Source: Limnomonas spitsbergensis (lineage: Eukaryota; Chlorophyta; Chlorophyceae; Chlamydomonadales). From it: a DNA stretch of 64,000 nucleotides. The notes below the pieces were generated by a model. It had not been told where the DNA came from. It did not search any database and saw only the letters and a program-made list of their open reading frames with translations. Below are positions 22,801-29,785 of the stretch, in pieces. How positions within the stretch are numbered: position 1 is the stretch's first letter; each line of letters begins with the position of its first letter. A program made the translations under genes and the position numbers. The stretch covers positions 744,001 through 808,000 of the forward strand of contig JAYJMM010000106.1 in the NCBI GenBank assembly GCA_037349105.1. The letters run 5' to 3'.

Positions 22801-25800
22801 CGGTGTTGGCAGGAGGAGAAGGCGTTCTGCTACACGCGCCTAAACCCCGAACCCTAAACTCTTAACCCTTAAACCTTCAACCTTGTAGGACGAGAAGGTG
22901 TTCTACTACACGCCCCTGAACCCTTAATCTAAACCCTGAACACTTGACCCTAAATGAACCCTTGCAGGACGAGAAGGCGTTCTACTACACGCCTCAAGGC
23001 TCCAACGACGACTGGTACTGGCTCTACGCAACGGTGAGGACAGAAATTTGAAAATCAGTGAACTTTTTCCGTGTGTCAGCTACACTTCAGCTACTTCCTG
23101 GCCCCTAGCCTGGGGCCTCATAGGCAGCCAGCGATGCCGCTCGGGCCTGTGTCCGTGTTCTGGATGCCAGTCGAGGGTTCAGGGAACCCTAAACCCGTGT
23201 TGTTGAGAATAATGGCGAGGACTGAGTGTATGATGCTTACTGTTGCTTCACCACTGGGCGGCTCAAAAGTAGGCTGCTGCTGTCTGATGGGAGATGCTGC
23301 TACCCAACCAGAGCGGTAGTTGCTTCCTCCCACATGTTTCCCTGGGTGAACGGACCGCCTGCTTGATGTAAGCCGGTCAAGGTTTGGCGTCGATTGGGCG
23401 ATCGGCGGCCGTGAGGTGTCTTGCTGAAAGTGGACAGGTAGTCGAAGAAAGGCCCCACCTGGAGCCTCCGACCGGAGGCAGGAGTGTAGCTGACATGTAG
23501 CTGAGTCATGACAAATGAATAACTGGACATGAGGACATCCGTCAGAGGACTTTCAATTCGGGCAGAGCCATTACTGGTCACACTTTGAGGATCTAGATCT
23601 GTACAGCTGATAAATATCAGAGCCAATACCTGACGCACCCCTACTGCAGGGCGAGGCGCGGGGAGCGGACCAACTGATCAGCAATGATGAGCTTCGAGAT
23701 GTCATCTTGTTCATCCTTTGTTCCATACTTCCCACCCTCTCACACGCTTGACACCTCCCTCCTGCAGGTCAAGGCGCGGGGAGCGGGCCTGCTGATCAGC
23801 AATGATGAGCTCCGAGACCATATCTGGAGCCTGTTGCGCCCAAAGCACTTCCTGAAGTGGAAGGTAAGGGGGGGGGGGGGGGGGGCAGCAAAACCCTAAA
23901 CCCTAAACCCATGACCCCAAACCCCACTATAGGCTTAAGCTAAAGTGAAAGCACTTCCTCAAGTGGAAGGTGGGTGGGTGAGGGGGGGGGGCAGGAAAAC
24001 CCCAAACCCGTAACCCTGAACCACAAACCAAGCTAAAGATAAACCCAAAGCACTTCCTGAAGTAGAAGATGGGAGGTGGGGGAAGGAAAATCTTGAACCC
24101 TACACCTTCAACTAGGCTTAAGCTTGACCAAAAGCACTTCCGCAAGCGGAAGGTGGGGTGGGGTGGGGGCAGGAAAGCCCCAAACCCTAAACCCTGAATC
24201 ATAATCTAGGCTTAATCTAAACCCAAAGCACTTTTTGAAGTGGAAGGGGGGGGGAGGTGGGGGAGGGGAGGGGAGCACGGGGAATTAGAAGTACGTGAAG
24301 GGGGGGGAAATGGGGAGGGGCAGGTGAGTGGGTGGGGGAGGGAGGAAGGTGGGGGTGCAGACGTGTGGGGGGGGTTAGAGGAAGGGGGAGGGGAAGCTGT
24401 GAAGGAGGAAGAAAGGGGGAGGCGTATGTGTGTGTGGGAGGGTGGGGAGAGGAAGAGTGCAGGATGCATGAAAGCTTCTATTTGTTTGAGAGGAGGATCT
24501 CCCAGCGATGAAAATCAACTGTTTAGCCCAGTTTGAGGCGTGAGCATTGCCGTGCCCTCGGAAGTTCCTGCTTTTCTGGCCCGGCCCCCGCCAGCCGCCA
24601 GTGCTGCCTTTCTGTGCCGCCTTGGCTACAATTTTGCTACGTCTCGATGTGGTGGACATGGGGGGCCCGGTGCCGTCGCATGCGTCCGGCCTCTGCCTGT
24701 GCCCCATGCGCCCAACCAAGGATCTTTGAGGCTGAACCAGGCCTGGCTCTTTTTATATTATAAATATAATATAGCATACCGGTAAGTAAAATATAAATGT
24801 ACCCGTAATATAAAATTATATACATTATATTGCATCTTTTGTTAGTGCAAGAGCTGCTTAAGGTTGAAGACAGGTATACTGTGACTTAAGATATCCCGAG
24901 GACTGGGAATATCTGAAAATATCTGGCTGTGTATATTGTATCTTTTGTTAGTTCAAGAGCCGAGGACTGTAAATAACTGAAATCTGAACATTTGCCACCT
25001 GTCCTTACCCCACTCCCTCCCTCATATCCTTGATGTGGACGTCTTTGATCGTTTTTTTTTACACCGATGCAATCTCGTCTACCCCCACCTCCTCCCTGCT
25101 TGTTGCACACCTCTCTGATCGTGCTCACTTTGGTTTTGCACACGTAGTCTCGTCACCCTCGTTGATCTTGCTTATTTTTCCTGTGCACCGATGCAACCTT
25201 GTCCTCCTCTCCCTCCTTGCTTGTTGCATACCGCTTTGATCGTGCCCGCTTTGTTTTACACCGATGCAGTCTCGTCACATTGCGCACTACAACTTCTTCC
25301 CCGGTGAAGCGAAGGGCCAGTGGTTGCCCTCACTGGCCAAGCCGCCGCCTTACACCGAATGTGTCCAGGTGAGTGCGTGGAGCTTGTGGTGCTGCTGCTG
25401 CTTTTACTGTTTTTAGGGGCTACTGGTTATGAGTCGTAACCAAAGAGGTTATCAAACAATTAATGCGGCGAAGCCGAGGCTCGGTTGCTTGGTAATGAAA
25501 AACGTCACTCGAGACCATTGCAATCAGGTCGTTGGGCAGCAACACTTGGCCGGTGGAGACGAAATCTTGACCGGCCTACAGCCAGTGGCCAGGGGTACCC
25601 AATAAGACTGTTTGCGTCAAAATCCCGTACCGTTTACCAGTATCGTACCATGTTAACACACCTTATCGGCCATTTCCTGACAAGTCCGGCAATTTACCCG
25701 TATCCGTACCGTACCGTTTGACCGTACCGTATTTCAGAACCGGGTAACCCTGCCAGTGGCCCACGCAGCAGGTCTTGTGCCCTAGGCAGCAGGTTTCATA

Positions 25801-27721
25801 GCTGTAGGCCTAGATGGAGTTAGCTGGAGTTCCTTAAATTGTGTCTCATGGCCGTAAGCCTAGATGCATTCAGCTGGAGTTCCCCAAATTTGGTCTCATG
25901 GCCGTAGGCCTAGATATTGCCTAGATGGATTGAGCTGGAGTTCCCCAAATTGGTCTCATGGCAGTAGGCCTAGATGGAGTTCGCTGGAGTTCCCTAAATA
26001 GACTGTGTTGAAGGAGTGTGTTGTGCAGGTGGCCTGGGATTTGGGGCAAGAGAGGACTGAGCCAGCCCCGGGGAGCTTGCCGTTGAAAGTAGCCGCAAGG
26101 ATTGAGAGTTTACGGTGGAGGTTTTAGGAAACCATACACCCTCAATCCAAATCGTTGAAAGTAACTGCCAGGACTGACTGTTTAGGGTTGGAGTTTTCCG
26201 GAAACATGAACCCTTAACCCTCAATCCAAATCGTTGAAAGTATCTGCGAGGACTGAGTGTTTAGGGTGTAGGTTTTAGGGAACTGTAAACCCGAGTCGAT
26301 GAGAATAATCGCGAGGACTGAGTGTATGATGCTAACTGTTGCTTCACCACTGGTTGTCTCAAAAGTAGGCTGCTGCTGTCTGATGGTAGATGCTGCCACC
26401 CGTCCAGAGCGGAAGTTGCCACCTCCATGTTGCCCTGAGTGAACAGACCGCCTGCTTGATGATAGCCGATCATCAATGGCGTTAATGACGTGACACCACT
26501 GGGCCCTGCTTTAAAAGCCTCAGCCGCGGGGGCGCTCAGCTGTGCAGTTGGGAAATAAAAGGGGCGGGAACGAAGAAAAGGCGGAAATCAAGGGAGGGGA
26601 AGAGCAGAGCCAGCTTGATGAACGAGGGTCGTTAATGACGTTACAAGAAAAGAATAAAGTTATACGCCCTGAGGCAGCGTCTCAGAATCCCGCCGTTGGC
26701 ATTTTTTGGTGATTTCCCCCCATAGTGTCTTGATTGTCTGTCCTACTGTCCATGCGCCCTGAGGCGTGGATTAAGGAAGGCACCCGGTCGGCCGCAGTGC
26801 TGGGTAACCTACCATCTAGCTTTGTGTGCGGCTAGCCGGCACTCGGGATCACCAGAGGTTTGCCATCCCCCATCCATTATTTACTGAGACGGATACCGAC
26901 GGGGGGCCACAGAGGTACAACCCTTTGCCCCTTTGTGGGATGACGTGACACCACTGGGCCCTGCTTGCAAAGCCTCAGCCGCGTGGGCGCTCAGCTGTGC
27001 ATTTGGGAAATAAAAAAGGGGAAACGAAGAAAGGGAAGAAATCATGCGAGGGGAAGAGCAGAGGCCGGAAATATGGTATATGCATGGAATCTCCAGCCTG
27101 TACTGCATCTATGTCTCAACTGAATCAACCACAAATTTCACGGAAAGGAAGTCGCTTCACCCTGAACCCTAAACCCATGCCTGCCCCGGTACAACTCGTG
27201 GAAGGCTGTGGCACCGTCCGTAAGGCCTGCCCATCAGTGATCCTCCTAGTCGGTACTGGTACTGGTACGACTGGCACCGAAACACGGTATCAAACAATCA
27301 TTGGCCTTGAGGTCCAATGCAGTTGCTGGGAACAGAAAATTTCCCAAAGACAAGCGGGGAAAACTAGGAAAAGAGACTTTCCTGCGCATGTGGCAATTTT
27401 TTCGAAGATTTCAGTCTACCGTACCCGACAATTAACATTGGCGAACATAATTAAAAACAAGCACTGCTGCCCATCCCTGCTTTCTTTGCTTTCCGGGACG
27501 CTGAGGCATCGCACACGGTATGGGAGCATGGATATGCAGGCCCCCAGATAAACCAGGGTGAATAGTTGTTTTCATGGGGTCTACAGTCTTCACTATTCTT
27601 TAGTTCTTCTGTTGATTCATGTTTCTGTGTATGCGTGCAGGAGCTTGCCAATGGCGCGTGGATGTTCCCCTGCACTGATGGCTCCTGGCTGTGCGCGAGA
27701 CCCAAACCGGCTGGGGCATGA
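3769..27721 (+). CDS. PRORP: Protein-only RNase P (PRORP), 16 exons
   Basis: Removes 5' leaders from precursor tRNAs. Exons, joined by me from splice borders and frame: 3769-4269, 7947-8020, 9448-9659, 11020-11078, 12950-13039, 13851-13981 (GC donor), 14630-14712, 16069-16147, 17022-17855, 18284-18364, 19219-19366, 21929-22003, 22968-23033, 23768-23863, 25270-25368, 27641-27721. Phases close exactly, giving 902 residues. Residues 1-25 look like an organelle presequence ([17 protein letters not shown]). A basic stretch [11 protein letters not shown] precedes the PPR region (about 168-410). A low-complexity insert occupies about 480-640. The NYN metallonuclease domain follows, with DGANVAYF (D727), SNDDWYWLY (D803, D804) and SNDELRDH (D824); these match the four catalytic Asp of plant PRORPs. 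The C-terminus is WMFPC...WLC. Zinc ligands are mostly absent (see findings). At 902 residues it is longer than the ~570 of Arabidopsis PRORP1, because of the insert and the N-terminus. Exon 1 and the 9448 exon's donor are the least certain parts; the nuclease exons are near certain. Confidence 0.88.
4632..4830. mobile_element. Degenerate copy of the CAGCTACAT family
   Basis: Contains CAGCCACAATTCAACTAC, GGTTTGGTCCCGATCGGCC and GGCCGCCCGG in the family order. End repeats are eroded. Lies in RNase P intron 1. Confidence 0.4.
4890..5560. repeat. GCTGCGCGA / AATTAAA repeat region
   Basis: Repeated CGCTGCGCGA-AATTAAATTATTT words, and three ~45-bp units with GACCGTGTACCGGAGGAGGA (5190-5300). No coding sense. 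Related to 16790-17005. Confidence 0.5.
5802..5999. mobile_element. Copy of the CAGCTACAT family
   Basis: Ends CAGTGTTTATT and GGAAAAAAACTG. The inside shows GGGCCGCCCCGCGG, GGTCCGGCCTCCGGCC and TGTAGCTGAACTG in the family order. Lies in RNase P intron 1. Confidence 0.5.
6139..6350. repeat. 30-bp minisatellite in RNase P intron 1
   Basis: Seven copies of a unit with GGGCATGCCCATGTCGGTTG and GGCAATC. Length is a multiple of three, so frames are open on both strands. Confidence 0.85.
6588..7256. repeat. 12-bp satellite (TTAAATCAGCTC)n in RNase P intron 1
   Basis: About 55 units over 670 bp with point variants (ATCATC, AGCTTTT). Reads as (LLNQ)n or (RADL)n, which explains the two open frames. 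Confidence 0.9.
7565..7905. repeat. CTG/GATG trinucleotide-rich tract
   Basis: Imperfect CTG runs, including (CTG)8 near 7805-7830, and GTTGATGCT units, ending about 40 bp before the acceptor of RNase P exon 2. Poly-Gln/Leu/Ala frames are artefacts. Confidence 0.8.
8031..8665. repeat. Interstitial telomere-like tract with exon-2 tail copies
   Basis: Degenerate CCCTAAACCCTGAACCCTAGA words. At 8182-8240 there is a near copy of exon 2 from TGCATGCATGCCAGG through its GTGAG donor. Weaker remnants of the tail with donor lie near 8375, 8455, 8540 and 8580. Confidence 0.75.
9035..9375 (+). pseudogene. Decayed copies of RNase P exon 3 head
   Basis: 9314-9372 resembles exon 3 from GGAGGTGGTTCAGGAGGGCC to CTGTACAA. 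Shorter remnants, CCCGGGCTGTACAA followed by a T-rich piece, lie at 9046-9075 and 9174-9205. All have stops or no usable donor, so they are partial copies in the intron before the true exon at 9448. Confidence 0.6.
9655..10095. repeat. GT-rich microsatellite/minisatellite
   Basis: (GT)n runs alternate with AGGCGGGGGAGCAGGAGGGAG, a copy of the last bases of exon 3, so this array also appears seeded from an exon tail. 9950-10090 is further GT-rich DNA. Confidence 0.7.
10425..10990. repeat. ~63-bp minisatellite, about nine units
   Basis: Unit includes TGCACCCACTTGCACCTGCT, GAACCGCCTGCTCAGCCC and TCTCACACATCCTGCAGG. The CTGCAG end of each unit would serve as an acceptor. None connects in frame to exon 4 at 11020, so I do not call these exons. 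Confidence 0.7.
11348..11530. mobile_element. MITE with 29-bp perfect inverted ends and TA duplication
   Basis: The left end begins CCGTAGTCACGGACG and the right end is its exact reverse complement over 29 bp. TA flanks both sides (11346-11347, 11531-11532). At 183 bp and non-coding, it fits a Tc1/mariner-type miniature element. It sits in the RNase P intron between 11078 and 12950. Confidence 0.8.
11744..11800 (+). pseudogene. Copy of RNase P exon 5 head
   Basis: CAGGAAGCATCAAGTTGGAT and following bases mirror the acceptor and head of exon 5 (12950) but hit TAG within 12 codons. A 1.1-kb minisatellite now separates copy and original. Confidence 0.65.
11830..12940. repeat. ~57-bp C-rich minisatellite in RNase P intron 4
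   Basis: About 18 units containing CCCTGACCCCCACCCACC and CATCCCTCGCTACACTCCGA. Frames over 200 codons on both strands are artefacts of the array. Confidence 0.9.
13084..13262. mobile_element. Copy of the CAGCTACAT family
   Basis: Begins with a T-run and CTGACCCAGCTACATGTCAG, then four more CTACATG words, GGCCAGAGGCCCC and AGGTGGACTCGTTGCCGG near the far end. Lies in RNase P intron 5, just after exon 5. Confidence 0.45.
14085..14465. repeat. ~60-bp tandem repeat in RNase P intron 6
   Basis: Six units with TTCAACTCGCCTG, a CTCTTCTTG word and AATAAATGCCCATGCTCAT. Pyrimidine-rich, directly before the exon 7 head copies. Confidence 0.7.
14488..14592 (+). pseudogene. Two copies of RNase P exon 7 head
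   Basis: 14488-14522 and 14557-14590 repeat the TTCAGGGAACAGCTGGACCT head of exon 7 (14630), including the acceptor. They then break into CCCTAAACCCTCAACC words, with TAA stops. They show the same acceptor used three times within 150 bp. Confidence 0.75.
14713..15115. repeat. GGTTTAGGGCTGGCGGGTGG minisatellite
   Basis: About ten ~38-bp units mixing telomere-like AGGGTTTAGGG with CTGGCGGGTGGGTGGAGGC. The latter copies the end of exon 7 and its donor (CTGGCGG|GTGGGTGG), so the array seems to have grown from that splice site. Confidence 0.75.
15668..15842. repeat. 24-bp minisatellite in RNase P intron 7
   Basis: Seven units of GGTGAKGAKGYCGGCATGCYGCAT. Length is a multiple of three. Confidence 0.85.
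16181..16398. mobile_element. Well-kept TIR copy of the CAGCTACAT family
   Basis: Ends GTGTTCCTTTTT and AAAAAGGAACAC are exact inverted repeats of 12 bp. The inside carries CAGCTACATGTCAGCTACA, then a 2-arm internal palindrome around AGCAGCATGGCTGGCC, then GGTCCCAATCGGGCC and GGGGCGGCCTGC. It starts 33 bp after the donor of RNase P exon 8. Confidence 0.65.
16790..17005. repeat. GCGCGC/AATTAA-type repeat with hairpin
   Basis: Shares AATTAATAT, CGCGCAGC and CGCCGCTG words with 4890-5560 in intron 1. A hairpin is formed by AAAATCGCCGCTG and CAGCAGCGATTTT around 16880-16912, ending about 110 bp before exon 9. Confidence 0.45.
17890..18115 (+). pseudogene. Three tail copies of RNase P exon 9
   Basis: Copies at 17895, 17964 and 18067 repeat the exon 9 end, GTGGTGGACTTGGAGGAGGA, with its GTGGTGGGTGCGGGG donor. 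The first true donor (17855|17856) is chosen because it alone joins in frame to exon 10. Confidence 0.7.
18165..18205 (+). pseudogene. Head copy of RNase P exon 10
   Basis: CTAGGGCATCCTTTGCAACT copies acceptor and head of exon 10 (18284). The intervening DNA repeats CCCTCTGCATGACTCTTTT. Confidence 0.65.
18800..19198. mobile_element. CAGCTACAT-family copy with expanded GTAGCTGAAG array
   Basis: The 18830-18920 core matches the family (GGGAACCAAACCTTGACC, CCGCCGGAGGCCC). 18930-19195 is an array of AGCTGTAGCTGAAGTGTAGC units separated by CACCCTGAAGAA. It ends ~20 bp before the acceptor of RNase P exon 11, so the array lies where a branch point should be. Confidence 0.45.
19367..21312. repeat. 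Minisatellite grown from RNase P exon 11 tail and donor
   Basis: 19390-19460 is a clear copy of the last ~75 bp of exon 11. 19500-19760 holds three decayed copies. From 19806 about 25 units of ~57 bp follow, each with AGGGTGCTGCTGGTGAGGGG, i.e. the exon end plus GTGAGG donor, then TGTAGGGACCCTGCCCTGGG. Long frames of 350-626 codons on both strands are array artefacts. Confidence 0.9.
21780..21815 (+). pseudogene. Head copy of RNase P exon 12
   Basis: GATGTTGCACAAGAAGCGAG duplicates the head of the exon at 21929. Its preceding bases lack a good acceptor (ATGAG), and the frame diverges after 12 codons. Confidence 0.65.
22004..22360. repeat. G/A-rich minisatellite
   Basis: GGAGGGGAGGGGAGGCAAGAAAG-type units starting at the exon 12 donor. 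Purine-only strand. Confidence 0.7.
22808..22922 (+). pseudogene. Two head copies of RNase P exon 13
   Basis: 22810-22842 and 22888-22920 repeat GACGAGAAGGCGTTCTACTA with the preceding acceptor, then run into CCTAAACCC telomere-like words. The real exon is at 22968. Confidence 0.75.
23181..23368 (+). repeat. 188-bp segment duplicated between two RNase P introns
   Basis: Matches 26277-26462 over its length (GCGAGGACTGAGTGTATGAT, AGGCTGCTGCTGTCTGATGG, ACCGCCTGCTTGATG), with scattered substitutions. It interrupts a CAGCTACAT-family copy, whose halves lie at 23070-23180 and 23370-23520, so it may be an inserted element. Confidence 0.55.
23645..23706 (+). pseudogene. Head copy of RNase P exon 14
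   Basis: GGCGCGGGGAGCGG.CC then CTGATCAGCAATGATGAGCT matches the catalytic NDE(L)RD exon at 23768 but breaks at GATGTCATC. An intact CTGCAG acceptor precedes it. Confidence 0.7.
23946..24250 (+). pseudogene. Four tail copies of RNase P exon 14
   Basis: AAAGCACTTCCTGAAGTGGA-like tails with GGTGGG or GATGGG donors at 23948, 24046, 24130 and 24226. They are separated by AACCCTAAACCC-type words. Confidence 0.75.
24251..25268. other. RNase P intron 14, remainder
   Basis: 24250-24480 is G-rich low complexity. 24770-24840 is AT-rich. 25060-25268 repeats CACCGATGCA.TCTCGTC three times, the last being the true acceptor of exon 15. No gene seen. Confidence 0.45.
25790..26276. repeat. Two short tandem arrays in RNase P intron 15
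   Basis: 25790-25995: four ~55-bp units with GGCCGTAGGCCTAGATGGA and GCTGGAGTTCCC. 26085-26276: three ~75-bp units with GTTGAAAGTAACTGC and CCCTCAATCCAAATC. Confidence 0.7.
26277..26462 (+). repeat. Second copy of the duplicated 188-bp segment
   Basis: Partner of 23181-23368. It follows three ~75-bp tandem units with the word GAGGACTGAGTGTTTAGG (26085-26276), so its left boundary may lie inside that array. Confidence 0.55.
26486..27075 (-). repeat. Dispersed ~180-bp repeat, two reverse copies
   Basis: Copies start at 26486 and 26938 with TGACGTGACACCACTGGGCC and run into CAGCCGCG.GGGCGCTCAGCTGTG and a purine-rich body (gggaaataaaa...gaagaaa). They lie in the last RNase P intron and are more similar to each other than to other copies. 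Confidence 0.55.
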
Positions 27722-28066
27722 GCAGCTAGCTATGTCGCGGTGAATAGGTGCACCTAAGGAATAGGTGAACAAAGCGCATGTGCAGTCCTGTGCTAGGTGC
27801 AGTCATAGGTTGTGACAGCCGACTGAAGCAGGCCAAGGGGCTCAGGGACTTCCATGTTAACCGGAATCGAAGGCTCCGGTTGTGTGTGGTACTAAAAGCT
27901 ATTACGGGCGTGCATGAAAGGCTTACTGCCCTTGCAGGCCGAGTGTCTGTGGGCGTAAGTCAATGATATGACACCACAGGGCCATGCTAAAAAAGCTGCA
28001 ATGTGGGTTGAAGTCACTTGGGCCTTTTTGCGCTCCTTAAGGACTGCAACTCCGAAGCAAGTGTTT

Positions 28067-28071
28067 TGTAA
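28067..28071 (+). terminator. Candidate TGTAA polyadenylation signal, RNase P gene
   Basis: TGTAA, the usual chlorophyte poly(A) word, occurs 346 bp after the TGA of the RNase P last exon. The word is short and expected by chance, so position and spacing are the only support. Confidence 0.25.
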
Positions 28072-28096
28072 TCCACTTAAGTGCTACGCGAATACA

Positions 28097-29420
28097 GGTC
28101 AATCCATGACGTAACACCTATGGGCTAAAAGTTCTGTCAAGTTCAGGTGATGCACACTGAGTAAATGGGACGTCAATTCGTCACGATTGTATGATGACGA
28201 TCAGCATTAGAGCTCATTTGAATCCCGTGGCAGTGTGGCGAATGGCTTAATCGATGGATGCAATTTAAATTTCTGGTTTGAAATGGGCCTTGCTGACGTG
28301 GACGCTTCTCCCATGAGCAGATGTTGGCAGTGTGGCATGCCTCTAGCTCATGCATCATTGCCATGCTGAACAACGAGTGGGGAATTGGAGGATAATTCTT
28401 GAGGATAATTCTTGAGGCCTCGATGCTGTGTGATTTTTTTTTGAAGTTTTTACAGTCCATCAGAGCATAACATTTGATGCATGGGACATGTGCCCGTAAA
28501 CTGGTACAGGCACTGTGTAATCATGCCTCGCGTGTTTTCCAGACTTGTGACTGCACGGAAATTTCCATGAGCTCTTACCGCTGCCATAAGGGTTCATTCG
28601 AAAGGAATATCCTTACGGGTCAATGACGTTACACCTCTGGGCCCTGCTCAAAAAGGCTCGGCTGCGTGGGGCCTAACGAAAGGTTTGGGAGGAAAGACCG
28701 AAACAAACACAACTACACAAGGGGGCAGCAAAAAAAGGGTTAAGGTGGGAAATGAAGTGAAGGGACAGACAAAAGGCTAGGAAAGAAAGACAACGAATTT
28801 ATCCCAACGGGTATGGCAGCATATTGGGCTTTGGAGCCCTTGAGCGCAACCACACGCCAAGGCAGAAACAGCGAGAAACGCAGCGGAGCACCAACATTGG
28901 AATGTGCCGCAAGATCGACCAACCTGCAGGATTTGCTGAATCAGCAAGCTGGAGAGGTGCTATACCGTATAGCAAGCAGCTATGAAACGAGTTCAGAACC
29001 ACTAGCGCAATGAGTGGGGGTTGCATTCCATCCCCTTTTATTTCTCTCCCCACTTCCCAGTACTGTACCAGTAATTTCCCTGTTTTCATCAAGACAGTTG
29101 CGCGGCTGTGCCTTTCAGAGCAGAATAACAGTCAATGACATGACACCTTTGGGCCATGCTCAAAGGCTCGGTCGAGGAAGCGCCTGATTATCAGGTCGGG
29201 AGGAAAAGAAACTACGGTGAAGGTTAGACTACTAACGTAGAAGGAAAGAAATATGTGGTCACAGTAGAGGGGGAAATAATACTGGTACCGATGTAGGAAG
29301 GTTTAGGACGCGACACCTCTGGGCCTTGCTTAAACAAAGCTCGGCCATGTTGGCAAACATAAAGTCAGCTAGGATAGTCAAGGGAGAAGGCACAAAAAAA
29401 AGTGGGAGAGTGTGGGGACT
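28097..29420 (-). repeat. Cluster of reverse copies of the ~180-bp repeat
   Basis: Heads are recognisable at 28097, 28619, 29134 and 29306, e.g. GTCAATGACGTTACACCTC and TGGGCCCTGCTCAAAAAGGC. Each is followed by a purine-rich body. The 28619-28800 copy is the best full-length example. No coding potential and no clear terminal inverted repeat. Confidence 0.55.
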
Positions 29421-29547
29421 TTGTGCGGCACTGGTCCTCGCAGGCGAAAAAACATTTTTCAATTATTTAGCCGTGCGACCGCGTGCGGCCACGAAATGAT
29501 AAATGAATAAACCACAAGTTATTTTGCGGGCCAATTGACATAGTTTT

Positions 29548-29785
29548 GTTCTCCAATGTTATGTTGTTGTCCAGTCTGCATATTCCATCCATCGTCTTCG
29601 ACGTTACCTTGAAAACAGTCCCTCCGATTGTCGGTAAGTGTCTCCCCCTGTTCTTACTGACCCACCCTAGTCTCATTTCCCTTCCCAGAGTATAGAGACC
29701 GGGGCTTGGGCATCTCGTAAACCTGTACTTCCCAAAATCCACGCCACATCGGCGTTCTCTCTTCTTTTCATTTTTTTTGTTGTTT
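29548..29785 (+). mobile_element. Severely 5'-truncated copy of the same LINE 3' end
   Basis: Matches the last ~50 bp of the ORF and the whole 3' UTR of the element at 57356-58428, including GACCGGGGCTTGGGC and CTTCCCAAAATCCACGCC. It ends in a T-rich stretch (29766-29785). Same strand as the larger copy; no coding capacity. Confidence 0.65.
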
